Below, piece by piece: positions 8,548 through 17,159 of a stretch of 36,031 nucleotides of DNA; position 1 is the stretch's first letter; every line of letters begins with the position of its first letter. Under the pieces are notes generated by a model. It was given only the letters and a program-made list of their open reading frames with translations, was not told where the DNA came from and did not search any database. The stretch is from CAG-791 sp963591995 (GTDB lineage: Bacteria > Bacillota > Clostridia > Lachnospirales > Lachnospiraceae), in contig CAVAUJ010000020.1 in the NCBI GenBank assembly GCA_963591995.1, forward strand, positions 1-36,031. Direction: 5' to 3'. A program made the translations under genes and the position numbers.

Positions 8548-8581
8548 ATTGCAAAACAGAGCATGATTATATTGCAAAACA
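8548..8581 (-). promoter_or_regulatory. Promoter region of the transport operon with a direct repeat
   Basis: On the minus strand a perfect TATAAT (-10) lies at 8571-8566; the matching -35 (CTGCAA or TCTGCA) is poor, which suits an activator-dependent promoter. Two identical 11-mers, TGTTTTGCAAT on the minus strand, lie at 8581-8571 and 8558-8548. They are 23 bases apart, near two helical turns, as in AraC-family tandem sites. The YesN-type regulator encoded just upstream is the likely binder. One copy lies downstream of the -10, which is atypical for activation. Confidence 0.5.
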
Positions 8582-8629
8582 TGATCTTTGCAGATAACCA
8601 CAAAGCGGCCGCAGGACATGCCTGCGCTC

Positions 8630-10186
8630 TCACGTATGCCGCGAGGACGCCGCCTTGCCCCCGGCCCGGAACTGCGACGGTGTCATTCCGGTATAATTCT
8701 TAAAGGCGCGGGCGAAATAATTGGCGTCTGCATATCCCACCATCGAGGCCGCGTCCTGAATGCTGACCACCGCACTTCCCAGCAGCTCCTTTGCCTTTTC
8801 CATGCGGACCGTCGTCAGATAATTGTTGATGGTAACCCCCTTTTCCTTCTTGAAGGTTGCCATCAGGGAGGAGCCGCTGACATTGAATTCTCTCTCCAGC
8901 GTACAGATCTGAATGTCCTCCCGGTAATGCGTCTGAAGGAACCTTGCCGCCTTGACCGCAAGATCGTCCTGCTGCTCCCCCATTGCCGCCGTGCTCCTTC
9001 GGATGATCTCCCGGAGCTTTTCCGAGAGCTCATCCGGATCCGCGAATTCCAGAAGATAGCCGTTCCTTCGAACACAGGCCGAATAGAGCTTGAGATCCGT
9101 CCCGTAATCGCCGCCCGCGATCCAGGCCGCACGGAACAGCTCTGTGAGGCAAACGTCCACGATGCTCTCCACCGTATCCGGGTTCCGGATTCTCCCCCAC
9201 GGAATCTGATCCAGATACGTTTCCAGCAGCTGCCCGCCCTCGATGAATTTGCACTCCTCAAAGCTGCGGCGTGCCATTTCCGGCAAGGGTGACGGATCCC
9301 GCGAAACGACCGCCTTCCCTGCCAGCTCCCTTACATCCTTCCAGGCATAGATCCGGTCCGGCACCCTGTACAGAAGACGGCATTTCAGTGCGTATAGGCT
9401 CTCCTCCACGGCCTCGCGGAAGGCGTCGGCTTCTCCGCTCCATCGGGACAGCTCCGAAATGCCGATGTACAGCTTTCCATCGCTTTGGCATTTCTCCGGA
9501 TTTCCCGCCCGGTCCGCATTCTCTGCCTCTGCGCGAAGCTCCCGCACCGCAGACCGAAGGTCCTCCGGCACCTCGCGGCCCTTCTCCCACCGTAGAAGAT
9601 AGACCGAATACCCTGCCCCTCCGCCGTCGCGGATATAAAGGAGTCTCCCGGCATCTGCCGAACGCCGCGTCCGTATTTCAAGGTGTGCCGCCGCTGCAGG
9701 CTTTCCTTCGCCTCTTCTCTTTGGTGCCTGCACCGCAAGCGCCGCAAAGCAGGTGCCCTCCGGCATCCGCTGCGCTTCCTCCGCCGTCACCTCACGTTTC
9801 TTCTGCTCATCCTTCTCCAGAAGAGGGAGCAGTCTTGCCAGCGTTCCATCCAGAGCCTCCGGCTTTAAGGGCTTCAGGACATAATCAAATACGCCGCAGG
9901 CAATGCCCTTTCTTGCATATTCAAAATCCGAGTAAGCCGTCACAAGGATCACATAAATTCCGCTGTACTCCTCCTGCACAAGGGCCGCCAGCTCCAGTCC
10001 GTCCATCACCGGCATTCGTATGTCCGCGAGGATAACATCCGGTTCCAGCGAAGGGACCAGCTCAAAGGCACTCCTTCCGTCTCCTGCCTCTCCGACCACC
10101 TCCATTCCGTAGCGGCTCCAGTCAATACGATTGATCAGGCTCCGGCGGATGAAGCGTTCATCATCCACAATCAAAACGCGGTACAT
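8630..10186 (-). CDS. Response regulator, receiver plus AraC-type DNA-binding domain (YesN family)
   Basis: This 518-aa cytoplasmic transcription factor has an N-terminal receiver domain with D8/D9, phosphoacceptor D55 (ILADIRMP), T83 and K105 (YVLKPLK). A long poorly conserved linker follows. The C-terminal two-HTH AraC domain (about 415-512) ends with GYADANYFARAFKNYTGMTP. It is encoded 65 bases after the YesM-type kinase, its probable phosphodonor. The next downstream gene is the transport binding protein, so it most likely activates the transport/GH2 operon from the intervening promoter. Confidence 0.94.
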   Translation of the reverse strand: MYRVLIVDDERFIRRSLINRIDWSRYGMEVVGEAGDGRSAFELVPSLEPDVILADIRMPVMDGLELAALVQEEYSGIYVILVTAYSDFEYARKGIACGVFDYVLKPLKPEALDGTLARLLPLLEKDEQKKREVTAEEAQRMPEGTCFAALAVQAPKRRGEGKPAAAAHLEIRTRRSADAGRLLYIRDGGGAGYSVYLLRWEKGREVPEDLRSAVRELRAEAENADRAGNPEKCQSDGKLYIGISELSRWSGEADAFREAVEESLYALKCRLLYRVPDRIYAWKDVRELAGKAVVSRDPSPLPEMARRSFEECKFIEGGQLLETYLDQIPWGRIRNPDTVESIVDVCLTELFRAAWIAGGDYGTDLKLYSACVRRNGYLLEFADPDELSEKLREIIRRSTAAMGEQQDDLAVKAARFLQTHYREDIQICTLEREFNVSGSSLMATFKKEKGVTINNYLTTVRMEKAKELLGSAVVSIQDAASMVGYADANYFARAFKNYTGMTPSQFRAGGKAASSRHT

Positions 10187-10251
10187 TGTCCCTGCTGCCC
10201 CCTGTCCCCTTGTTGTCCTTCCCTTTGCAAATCCGTGCGATCCGACGGAGG

Positions 10252-12012
10252 TTACCCGTCATCCTCCTGCGTCTGATAAGGAATCCGCATGGAAATGCCG
10301 GTTCCCTCTCCCGGTCTGCTGTCGATCCAGATCCGGTATCTGTCCTCATACAGCAGCTTCATGCGGAAATGCACGTTCAACAGTCCCTTGTGTCCCGTCC
10401 TTTCGATCTCCCGCAGACCGTTCTCCGGCAGGACCTCCATCCCCGCCCGCAGCTGTGCAAAGGTTTCCTCCGAAATGCCTTTTCCGTTGTCTCTTATGTT
10501 CAGTGCGATTTCATCCTCCTGATGAAGCACCTCCACCCGGATTCTTCCGTTCGACACCGTATCCGCAAGGCCGTGCATGATCGCATTTTCTACCAGCGGC
10601 TGCAGGCAGAAACGGACAATTCTGGCGTGGCGACAGTCCGCATCCACGGCAATCTCCGTATGAAACCGATCCCCCATCCGCAGCTCCATGATGTGCGTGT
10701 AATTGCGGATCTGCCGAATCTCCTCCCCGATCGTGCCGGTACCGTCCGCCGCCGTATTGTAATGCAGGATCTCACTCATACAGCTGCACAGCTCGATGAT
10801 TTCATCGTTCATCCCCTCGGAAGCCATCCCCATCATGGTTTCCAGTGTGTTGTAGATGAAATGCGGATTGATCTGCTGCTGAAGCGTCTGAATCTGCGCA
10901 TCCTTGAGGAGCGCCTGCTTGCTCTCCACCTGCCGGACCAGCGTTTGAATCCGCGCCGCCATCTGATTGAAGCGCGCAATGGCCTCACCGATCTCATCGT
11001 GCTCCTCGTCTACAACGCGCACCCCGAGATTTCCCTCCTGCAGATCCTTCATGCCTCCCTGCAGACGGGAGAGGCCGTCGTTGAGGATCCGCATGTTCCG
11101 TTCCATGATCGTGAGACAGATCGCAAGAGAGAGCACGAGCCCCAAAAGGAACCCTCCGCCGATCAGCAGACTGTTCCGGTACAGGCCCTCCTTGGACAGG
11201 CGAATGGCCACCGTCCAGCCGCAATTCTCCACCTGCTCCGCAAAGAGGAAGCCTCCTCTTTCGGAAAGCGCATGAACCCCCTCGCCATCCAGAAAGGATT
11301 CCGGAATGGCAAAGCTCGTCCCCGTGCCAAAGAGCACCCGGTTCGTCGGAGAGAGAATTTCCACGCCCTCCACCTCAACATAATTCAGCAGCAGGCGCTC
11401 TTCCAGCTCCGACAGATTCAAATCCAGCCGCAGGTAGCCGATCGTCGTGTTCTCATACAGATCCTGTACCTTATAAATCAGAGAATGCACATAAGAAAGA
11501 GAGGAATCCTCCTGCGCCTTTATGTTGGTGAGCAGGATTCTCGATTTCCCCGTCTCGCACAGCTCCCGATACCATTCGCTTTCATGAAAATCCTCGATCG
11601 CAGAGGGCTCACTGCTGTTATAGATGGAGTAGGCATTCCGGGGCTTATTTTCCTTGTAGAAGACAACCTCCACATCCGGCCGTGCATGATAGATGATCTG
11701 CTCCGCCGTTCGGAGCGTTGCCATATCGCTCACGCTGTCACTCTGGGATTTCAGTGCATTGTTGATGTCCGTGTTAAAAATCAATGAAGTCGCCAGCGTG
11801 TCAATGTCCTCAAAGTATTGCTGCACCACACGGACATTCCCCGAGAGAAGATTCTGCCCCGTTGCTCTGGCATTGCTCACATTGATCTGCCACAGCATTC
11901 CGATGCAGCCGATGAACAGACACTGCGTCAGAACAATGATGAGAACGAGCATGTTCAGGCTGATCCGGTTGATGAGAGAGCTCCTCCCCGGCCGGCGCCT
12001 TTGCCGCCTCAT
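10252..12012 (-). CDS. Sensor histidine kinase, YesM family
   Basis: This 586-aa membrane kinase has TM1 at about 19-42, an extracellular sensor domain (45-280), TM2 at about 282-302, a HAMP linker, a His_kinase domain with H384 in INPHFIYNTLE, and an HATPase domain with PLVENAIMHG and DNGKGIS. The start codon overlaps the stop of the upstream tethered binding protein (ATGA, 12012-12009), so the two are translationally coupled. This suggests the binding protein presents ligand to the kinase's extracellular domain. It should phosphorylate D55 of the regulator encoded next. Confidence 0.94.
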   Translation of the reverse strand: MRRQRRRPGRSSLINRISLNMLVLIIVLTQCLFIGCIGMLWQINVSNARATGQNLLSGNVRVVQQYFEDIDTLATSLIFNTDINNALKSQSDSVSDMATLRTAEQIIYHARPDVEVVFYKENKPRNAYSIYNSSEPSAIEDFHESEWYRELCETGKSRILLTNIKAQEDSSLSYVHSLIYKVQDLYENTTIGYLRLDLNLSELEERLLLNYVEVEGVEILSPTNRVLFGTGTSFAIPESFLDGEGVHALSERGGFLFAEQVENCGWTVAIRLSKEGLYRNSLLIGGGFLLGLVLSLAICLTIMERNMRILNDGLSRLQGGMKDLQEGNLGVRVVDEEHDEIGEAIARFNQMAARIQTLVRQVESKQALLKDAQIQTLQQQINPHFIYNTLETMMGMASEGMNDEIIELCSCMSEILHYNTAADGTGTIGEEIRQIRNYTHIMELRMGDRFHTEIAVDADCRHARIVRFCLQPLVENAIMHGLADTVSNGRIRVEVLHQEDEIALNIRDNGKGISEETFAQLRAGMEVLPENGLREIERTGHKGLLNVHFRMKLLYEDRYRIWIDSRPGEGTGISMRIPYQTQEDDG

Positions 12013-13310
12013 TCCATGCCTCCGAGTGTGTCCGTGATCCGGAGGCGGTAGGCAGCCACCGCGTCCTCCAGGGTTTTCTCCTGCATCAGATAGGCCATGA
12101 CCTCCTCGTTCAGATAATTCATGGATAGGGTATATCGATTTGTCGCGGGAAAGGATGAAATTCTTTCGGTGGAAAAGAAATATTCCGTATGCTCCGGCAT
12201 GGACAGGGACTCCCGGAAAATCGTTCGTATCTCCGGTGTGTCACAGGCGGGGAGATAGGACAGACCGGCGAGAATCCGCGCCCCCTCCTCTCCGGATGCA
12301 AATTCGAGGAACTGCCATGCCAGGGCCTTGTGCTCCGATTTCTCCGCAACCGAAAGGCTGGCGATGGAACCGATCGCCCGCCCCTCCTGCCCCTCCCAAT
12401 GCGGGAGAGGCGCCACATCATAGGCAAAAGCAAGCCCCTCGTCCTGAATCCTGCGGTTCAGCATGGAAAGACACCACTCTCCGCCGCACATCATGGCAGC
12501 TTCCCCGCTAAGGAAACGCGAGATGTAGTCCTTCCCGCTTGCCGTCGTCAATTCGTCATACGGCGTCGCCGCATTCTTCTCATAGGTCAGCCTATAATTC
12601 CACTCGGCAACACGAAGAAACTCCGCCAGATCCTCCTCATTCAGCGGATACTCTGCGCCGTTTGTTCTGGCCGGAACCCTCCACCAGGAGCTGTTGAAAT
12701 TCATGGAGCCGTAGACACCCTCTGACGGAAGGCTGAGCTTCTCCGCCTTCTCCGCGTAGTCCTCCCAGGTCCAGTCCCCGGAAGGATAGGAAACGCTGCA
12801 GGCATCGAAAATCTCCTTGTTGTAATAAACCACCCAGGCGCTGTTCCGATATGGTATGGAATAGATGTGTCCGTCCTCATACGTGTTGATCTGCTCCACA
12901 AGAGAATCAATGGCAGACATCGCCGCACTCTCGCCGGCCCATTCATCCAGCTGGGTCAAAAGACCGCTGCTGACCATCTGCGCCGCGCCGGAAGGAACCG
13001 AAAATCCGCAGATGTCAACATCCGTATCCATGTCCGACAATCTCTCCAGACAGGACTGCGTGTACTCGTCCGTCGGGGCATAATGCACGTTTACCGTGAC
13101 CTCCGGGTATTTTTCCATGAAGCCGCGGCTCAAGGCATCAAAGGTCTGGATCTCGTCCATCCAGACATAGATCTCCAGACTCTCCCCCTGCAACGCTTCA
13201 CCTTCCGCAGACGCAGTCTCCTTCCTTCCTGCGTATAAAATGATCAGATATGCCGCACACAATGCGGCGAAAACGACCCAAAGTGCATTCCGCACCTGCC
13301 TCAGCCTCAT
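12009..13310 (-). CDS. Membrane-tethered solute-binding protein, probable sensor component of the YesM/YesN system
   Basis: This 433-aa family 1 binding-protein homologue has a single N-terminal hydrophobic helix (about 8-26) and no credible lipobox: the only Cys is followed by AAYLIIL, more hydrophobic sequence. It should stay tethered with its binding domain outside. Its body parallels the lipoprotein at 7085-8422 (VVYYNKEIFDACSVSYPSGD against VVYYNKDIFDAAGVEYPSED; both have GDWTW/EDWTW, SWWRV/MWWRV and PEHTEY/PEHIEY), indicating a paralogue. It overlaps the AraC gene upstream and the kinase gene downstream, each by ATGA. No permease lies in this group, so I infer ligand sensing rather than transport, comparable to XylFII with LytS in solventogenic clostridia. 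Confidence 0.88.
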   Translation of the reverse strand: MRLRQVRNALWVVFAALCAAYLIILYAGRKETASAEGEALQGESLEIYVWMDEIQTFDALSRGFMEKYPEVTVNVHYAPTDEYTQSCLERLSDMDTDVDICGFSVPSGAAQMVSSGLLTQLDEWAGESAAMSAIDSLVEQINTYEDGHIYSIPYRNSAWVVYYNKEIFDACSVSYPSGDWTWEDYAEKAEKLSLPSEGVYGSMNFNSSWWRVPARTNGAEYPLNEEDLAEFLRVAEWNYRLTYEKNAATPYDELTTASGKDYISRFLSGEAAMMCGGEWCLSMLNRRIQDEGLAFAYDVAPLPHWEGQEGRAIGSIASLSVAEKSEHKALAWQFLEFASGEEGARILAGLSYLPACDTPEIRTIFRESLSMPEHTEYFFSTERISSFPATNRYTLSMNYLNEEVMAYLMQEKTLEDAVAAYRLRITDTLGGME

Positions 13311-13783
13311 GCCTGCTCCGTCCCCTCATAGCCGGACCAATGCCAGCCCGGGTATTGCAATACGCGGTGCTCCCCTTGCAAAGGCTTCTCCCGGCATTCC
13401 TTTTGGTACGCTCTCGGGCTGACTCCCGTTGTTTTGCAAAAATTCCGGTAGAACAGCGGGTAATCCGTATAGCCCAGCTCCTCGCACGCGGCGGTAATCG
13501 GCCGTCCCTGCCGGATCAGATCACAGGCCCTTTCCATTCGGTACCCGGTCAGCCACGCGTGCACGCTGCACCCTGTCTCCTTCTTGAACTGCCGCATCAG
13601 ATGCGCCGGACTGACATGACAAACCTCTGCTGCCGCATCAACGGTTACGTTCTCTCTTGCATGCCGCTCCAGATACGACATGGCCGCGCGCACCAGCTCC
13701 GAACAGCCGGACGGTGAACCCGCTGCCGCTGACGGCACCGCCGATGCAAACGCCTCATAAGAAACGATTCGTCCCTCTTTCAT
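13307..13783 (-). CDS. AraC-family regulator consisting of little more than the DNA-binding domain
   Basis: The 158-aa protein has a two-HTH AraC domain (about 25-130). The first helix pair includes AAEVCHVSPAHLMRQFKKETG, and the second ends GYTDYPLFYRNFCKTTGVSP. It lacks a sensing or cupin domain, so it may act constitutively or with a partner. Start ATG 13783 is preceded by AGGGGGG with about 8 bases spacing. Its stop overlaps the next start (ATGA, 13310-13307). As first gene of the sensor operon it may control its own operon or the transport promoter. Confidence 0.85.
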   Translation of the reverse strand: MKEGRIVSYEAFASAVPSAAAGSPSGCSELVRAAMSYLERHARENVTVDAAAEVCHVSPAHLMRQFKKETGCSVHAWLTGYRMERACDLIRQGRPITAACEELGYTDYPLFYRNFCKTTGVSPRAYQKECREKPLQGEHRVLQYPGWHWSGYEGTEQA

Positions 13784-13901
13784 ACAAATGCCCCCCCTGT
13801 TTCCCCTTGCGCTCTTATTTTATCGGCATTTGTTATGAGCAATAAGGACAATCCTATGAGAATGATAGCACTTTGCACAAGTTCATCTCCGGCGCATCGG
13901 A

Positions 13902-14726
13902 TTACCCGGCATTTCCGCTGCCTTGCGTATCCGCATTTCCGCCTTCTTGCGTGTCCTCCGGCAGGCGCGGCGTTCTGCCGCAGCGCTCCATCATTTCCTC
14001 GTACAGGCCGCTCGCGGCCTCCGGTGAATAACCGTAGACAAGGTACATATCCATGACATACGGCGAATACGGCAGCTCGTTCAGGGTCTTCGTGAACGCC
14101 ATGGCGGCAATCTCGCCCAGGACCATCACGCCGGAGCGGTTGTGCAGCGGCCCCGGCCACAGGTCGATTTTGAATGTGCGCGTCCAGATTTCCTTCCGCG
14201 CCCTCTCCTCCACGAAATGGAAGAGCTCGTGTCCCAGGAGCAGCCGCTCAATGTCCAGCTCTCCCAGCGTTTCCCGCACGCCCGGCTCCCCGAACAGGGA
14301 TTCCCCCTTCCGCACGCCGTCCCGGTAAATGTGCACGGTTTTCGGCTCCCGGAATTCCGCAAAGAGAACCCGGGATGCATTCTGCGGCATCTCCGGATAG
14401 TCCACCTCTGCGCCAAGCTTCTGTGCCAGTACCTTGGGGTCCCGGCTCCCGTATTCCGCTATCAGCTTCCCGGCATATTCCTGCCCGCAGGCGATGGCCT
14501 TTCCGGTCAGCTCTCTTCTTTCTTCCTCGCTGAATTTACCGTTCAGCGGCTCCCGGGAAAAGGCATAGCTCCCCCATTCCTCCTCCGGAATCCGGCACAA
14601 ATCCTCGACCATCATGCCGATCGGCCGTACGATTTCCTTCGGCGGCTCGCCATAGCGCGTCCGCTGCCGGCCGAACAATCCATCTGCAATGGGTGTGAGC
14701 AGTTCCTTCAGTCTCTCCTTTGTCAT
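13902..14726 (-). CDS. Putative zinc metallopeptidase-like protein with HExxH motif, family not recognised
   Basis: The 274-aa protein has HELFH (H166, E167, H170) in a helix preceded by LLLG, and downstream GEIAAMAF with E205 as a possible third metal ligand, as in gluzincin-type or ImmA/IrrE-like folds. It has no signal peptide or membrane segment, so it is probably cytoplasmic. The last 20 residues are a Gly/Asn/Thr-rich repeat (DTQEGGNADTQGSGNAG). The start lies only 14 bases beyond the T-run of the hydantoinase-operon terminator, leaving no room for its own promoter there; expression would need read-through or a promoter inside the terminator region. The only link to the neighbouring catabolic genes is position. 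Confidence 0.75.
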   Translation of the reverse strand: MTKERLKELLTPIADGLFGRQRTRYGEPPKEIVRPIGMMVEDLCRIPEEEWGSYAFSREPLNGKFSEEERRELTGKAIACGQEYAGKLIAEYGSRDPKVLAQKLGAEVDYPEMPQNASRVLFAEFREPKTVHIYRDGVRKGESLFGEPGVRETLGELDIERLLLGHELFHFVEERARKEIWTRTFKIDLWPGPLHNRSGVMVLGEIAAMAFTKTLNELPYSPYVMDMYLVYGYSPEAASGLYEEMMERCGRTPRLPEDTQEGGNADTQGSGNAG

Positions 14727-14744
14727 TCCGCCGTCCCTTCAAAA

Positions 14745-14770
14745 AAAGGCTCCGCATCCGCGGAGCCTTT
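14745..14770 (-). terminator. Rho-independent terminator after the hydantoinase-like gene
   Basis: AAAGGCTCCGC (14745-14755) and GCGGAGCCTTT (14760-14770) form an 11-bp stem with a 4-base loop. On the minus strand eight Ts follow. It lies 31 bases after the stop at 14802. Confidence 0.9.
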
Positions 14771-14801
14771 CCCGTATCACTATTTTTCCAGTCTCCCGGC
14801 A

Positions 14802-16943
14802 TTACCGGACATCGTTGATGGAGGCCACGATCAGGATCTCCTCATCCGGCTCGCGGTCCATGATATCCAGATCCATCAGCAGCAGCACCTGATCCAGATC
14901 CACTGCCGAATAATCGCAGACACGAGGGCCGACGCAGACGAAATAATCCGGCCGCAGCACGGTATCGGTCTTGAACACAGCAAGATCCTTCCACATGCTC
15001 TCCACCGCTTCCTTGTACTCTCCGGCCTTTACCTTCACGGCCTCGGCATCGGAGCACTGTACCTTGATGAAGCCCTTGGTGTCCACAATACGAACCGGCT
15101 TTCTGTCGCCGCATTTGCCCGTGTAGACGTAGAACTTGTCGGTTTTCTCCGCCAAATGAACGTCCTCCACCTTCGCACCGAAGTCCTCGCGGGCGAGCTG
15201 CTCTGCCTCTGCCTCATCGCACTCCTTCAGCAGATCGGTCGTCTTCACCTCGGTGGAGCCGGTGGCAATGGCCGTTACCTTACCGGTCTGGTTGTCGATC
15301 TCGATGTGCACCTCAACGGTATCCGGGGATGCACCGGAGCCGATGGCGGCATCCGTCGCCTCCTTTTTCAGCTCCTTGATGTCTTCCTGGGTCGGATTCG
15401 GGATCACGCGCTCCACGACATCGCGCACCATCGACAGTGCAACGCCGATGGAGGAAATGACCTCTGCATTCTCCGGAATCGAATACTGCAGGCCCATCTT
15501 CTTCGCGCAATAGGGTACCAGAGAAGCCGCGCCGCCGCCGCAGCCGACGAGCTTCATGGCATCATGATCCAGCTGATATTTCTCTGCCAGGGAGTTGATG
15601 CAGGCATTGACCTTCTCGAAATCCTTATCAAGGATCTGGGTTGCCAGCTCCTCTACCGTGATTCCCAGCTTATCGGCAACCGGCTGCATGCACTTGCGCG
15701 CAGCGCTGGCGTTGCCGTGTGCAAAATACTTCTCATCAATCAGTCCCAGCACGTTGGCGGCATCGGTGTTGGTGAAGCAGATGCGCTTTCCGCTGGCGAG
15801 CTTGATCGCCACGTAATCCGAAGGATCTCCCGGCTTCGGGCTGAGCATCTCGATGGTCAGAGGGCCGGCATCGATCTCCTCCTCCGGTGTGAAGCAGGCA
15901 TACTCACATCCCGCAATGTGGGCGGAACGGGGACCGACGTCCTCCACCGCATGATCGTTGATGCGGACCATGGAGCCGCCGGCGCAGCCAAGGATCCGGA
16001 CATCCAGCGAATTGATGTACGTGTCATGGCCGCCGATCTGTGCGTAATCCACGCCGGGACGACCGTTCTTGATGACGCCGATGTTGGTGGTGGTGCCTCC
16101 CACTTCAAAGTAGATGGCATTGGATGCACGCAGATACATCAGCGAGCCCATGACGGAGGCTGCAGGGCCCGACAGTGCTGTCAGAATGGGACGCTTGCGC
16201 ATCTCGCTGATTTCCATGACACCGCCGTCGCCTCGCATGATCATGAGCGGCACGGTTACGCCGGCCTCGCGGACCGAGCTCTCGGTCGCATTGGCGGTTG
16301 CCATCATCTTCGGCAGGATGGAGGCATTGATCGCCGCGGTTCTCGTGCGGCGGGTCAGACCATACAGCTTCGTGATGTCGGATGCCATCGAAACAGGAAG
16401 TCCCTGCTCCTCCGCGCGGTCATGAATCCGAAGCTCTTCTTCCATGTTGTCAACACCGAACGCCATGGAGGCAACGATTACCTGGGCGCCCTGTCCCACC
16501 AGATTCTTGATGGCGGCGTTGATGCTCTCGTCGGTCAGCTGCTTTTTCTTGATGAACTCGTTGTAAACCGTGATCTTGCGGCCCACCTTCTCGTCCAGCA
16601 CGATGTCCTTGAGCTTGAGCTGACCCTTGGCCAGCAGTCCCTCCAGACCACCGCCTGCAACACCGATGACACCTACATTTGCAACATCGCCCTCAATGAA
16701 GGCATTGGTTGCCTGTGTCGTGGAGTGTGCCACGAATACCACATCCTCCGGTGCAATGCCGTTTTCCTTCATACAATTCTGGAAGGACTGCACTACACCG
16801 GCAGCTACGCCGGCCTTGTCGTCATGGGTGGTCTTCACCTCATTCTTGCCGATGATTTCATGGGTCAGGTTATCCATTGCGACGCATTTGGTATAGGTTC
16901 CTCCAACGTCGATTCCCATGCGGACAGCACGATGCTCTGCCAT
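14802..16943 (-). CDS. Hydantoinase/oxoprolinase family protein, HyuA-like, without a HyuB partner
   Basis: The 713-aa protein has an ASKHA ATPase core: phosphate-1 loop GIDVGGTYTKC near residue 10, AHSTTQATNAFIEGD as in the Hydant_A N-terminal domain, then FEVGGTTTNIGVI and VGCGGGAASLVPY in the Hydantoinase_A domain. The last 170 residues are less familiar. Family members couple ATP hydrolysis to opening hydantoin or 5-oxoproline rings or to ketone carboxylation, usually with a HyuB/AcxB subunit, and none is encoded here. TAGGAGG precedes ATG 16943. It is cotranscribed with the transporter upstream and is the last gene of that operon. A ring-opening or carboxylating role is inferred from family only. 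Confidence 0.85.
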   Translation of the reverse strand: MAEHRAVRMGIDVGGTYTKCVAMDNLTHEIIGKNEVKTTHDDKAGVAAGVVQSFQNCMKENGIAPEDVVFVAHSTTQATNAFIEGDVANVGVIGVAGGGLEGLLAKGQLKLKDIVLDEKVGRKITVYNEFIKKKQLTDESINAAIKNLVGQGAQVIVASMAFGVDNMEEELRIHDRAEEQGLPVSMASDITKLYGLTRRTRTAAINASILPKMMATANATESSVREAGVTVPLMIMRGDGGVMEISEMRKRPILTALSGPAASVMGSLMYLRASNAIYFEVGGTTTNIGVIKNGRPGVDYAQIGGHDTYINSLDVRILGCAGGSMVRINDHAVEDVGPRSAHIAGCEYACFTPEEEIDAGPLTIEMLSPKPGDPSDYVAIKLASGKRICFTNTDAANVLGLIDEKYFAHGNASAARKCMQPVADKLGITVEELATQILDKDFEKVNACINSLAEKYQLDHDAMKLVGCGGGAASLVPYCAKKMGLQYSIPENAEVISSIGVALSMVRDVVERVIPNPTQEDIKELKKEATDAAIGSGASPDTVEVHIEIDNQTGKVTAIATGSTEVKTTDLLKECDEAEAEQLAREDFGAKVEDVHLAEKTDKFYVYTGKCGDRKPVRIVDTKGFIKVQCSDAEAVKVKAGEYKEAVESMWKDLAVFKTDTVLRPDYFVCVGPRVCDYSAVDLDQVLLLMDLDIMDREPDEEILIVASINDVR

Positions 16944-17064
16944 TGTTTTTTCCTCCTACTTCTCTTGTGAGTATGTAAAGCAACCCTGCGGAAATTGCAT
17001 TCTGACTTCTGCTGCACCTGCAGCAAAAAACGAAACGATGACCCGCAGCCCCCTTCTGCAAAGA

Positions 17065-17093
17065 TGCCGCCGCGGGATGCTCCCGCAGCGGCA
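17065..17093. promoter_or_regulatory. Intercistronic stem-loop between transporter and hydantoinase genes
   Basis: TGCCGC-C-GCGGGA (17065-17077) pairs with TCCCGC-A-GCGGCA (17081-17093), 12 bp with one mismatch and a 3-base loop. A second small hairpin, CCCTTT/AAAGGG, lies at 17105-17120. No strong T-run follows on the minus strand, so this is more likely a processing or stability element than a full terminator. Confidence 0.6.
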
Positions 17094-17159
17094 CCGCCTT
17101 TATGCCCTTTATGCAAAGGGGGTAGCGGATCCTGTATCTGTTATCTTATCTGTTATTTA

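Noticed and set aside
14142..16970. 942-codon plus-strand open frame antisense to the hydantoinase-like gene
   Set aside because: It is a shadow of codon bias in GC-rich DNA. The minus strand encodes a clear HyuA-like protein with motifs and a ribosome site, while the plus frame shows no family features.
17129..17158. TATCTGTTATCT repeat before the transporter end
   Set aside because: Less than two full copies of a short AT-rich unit; too short to call a repeat element.
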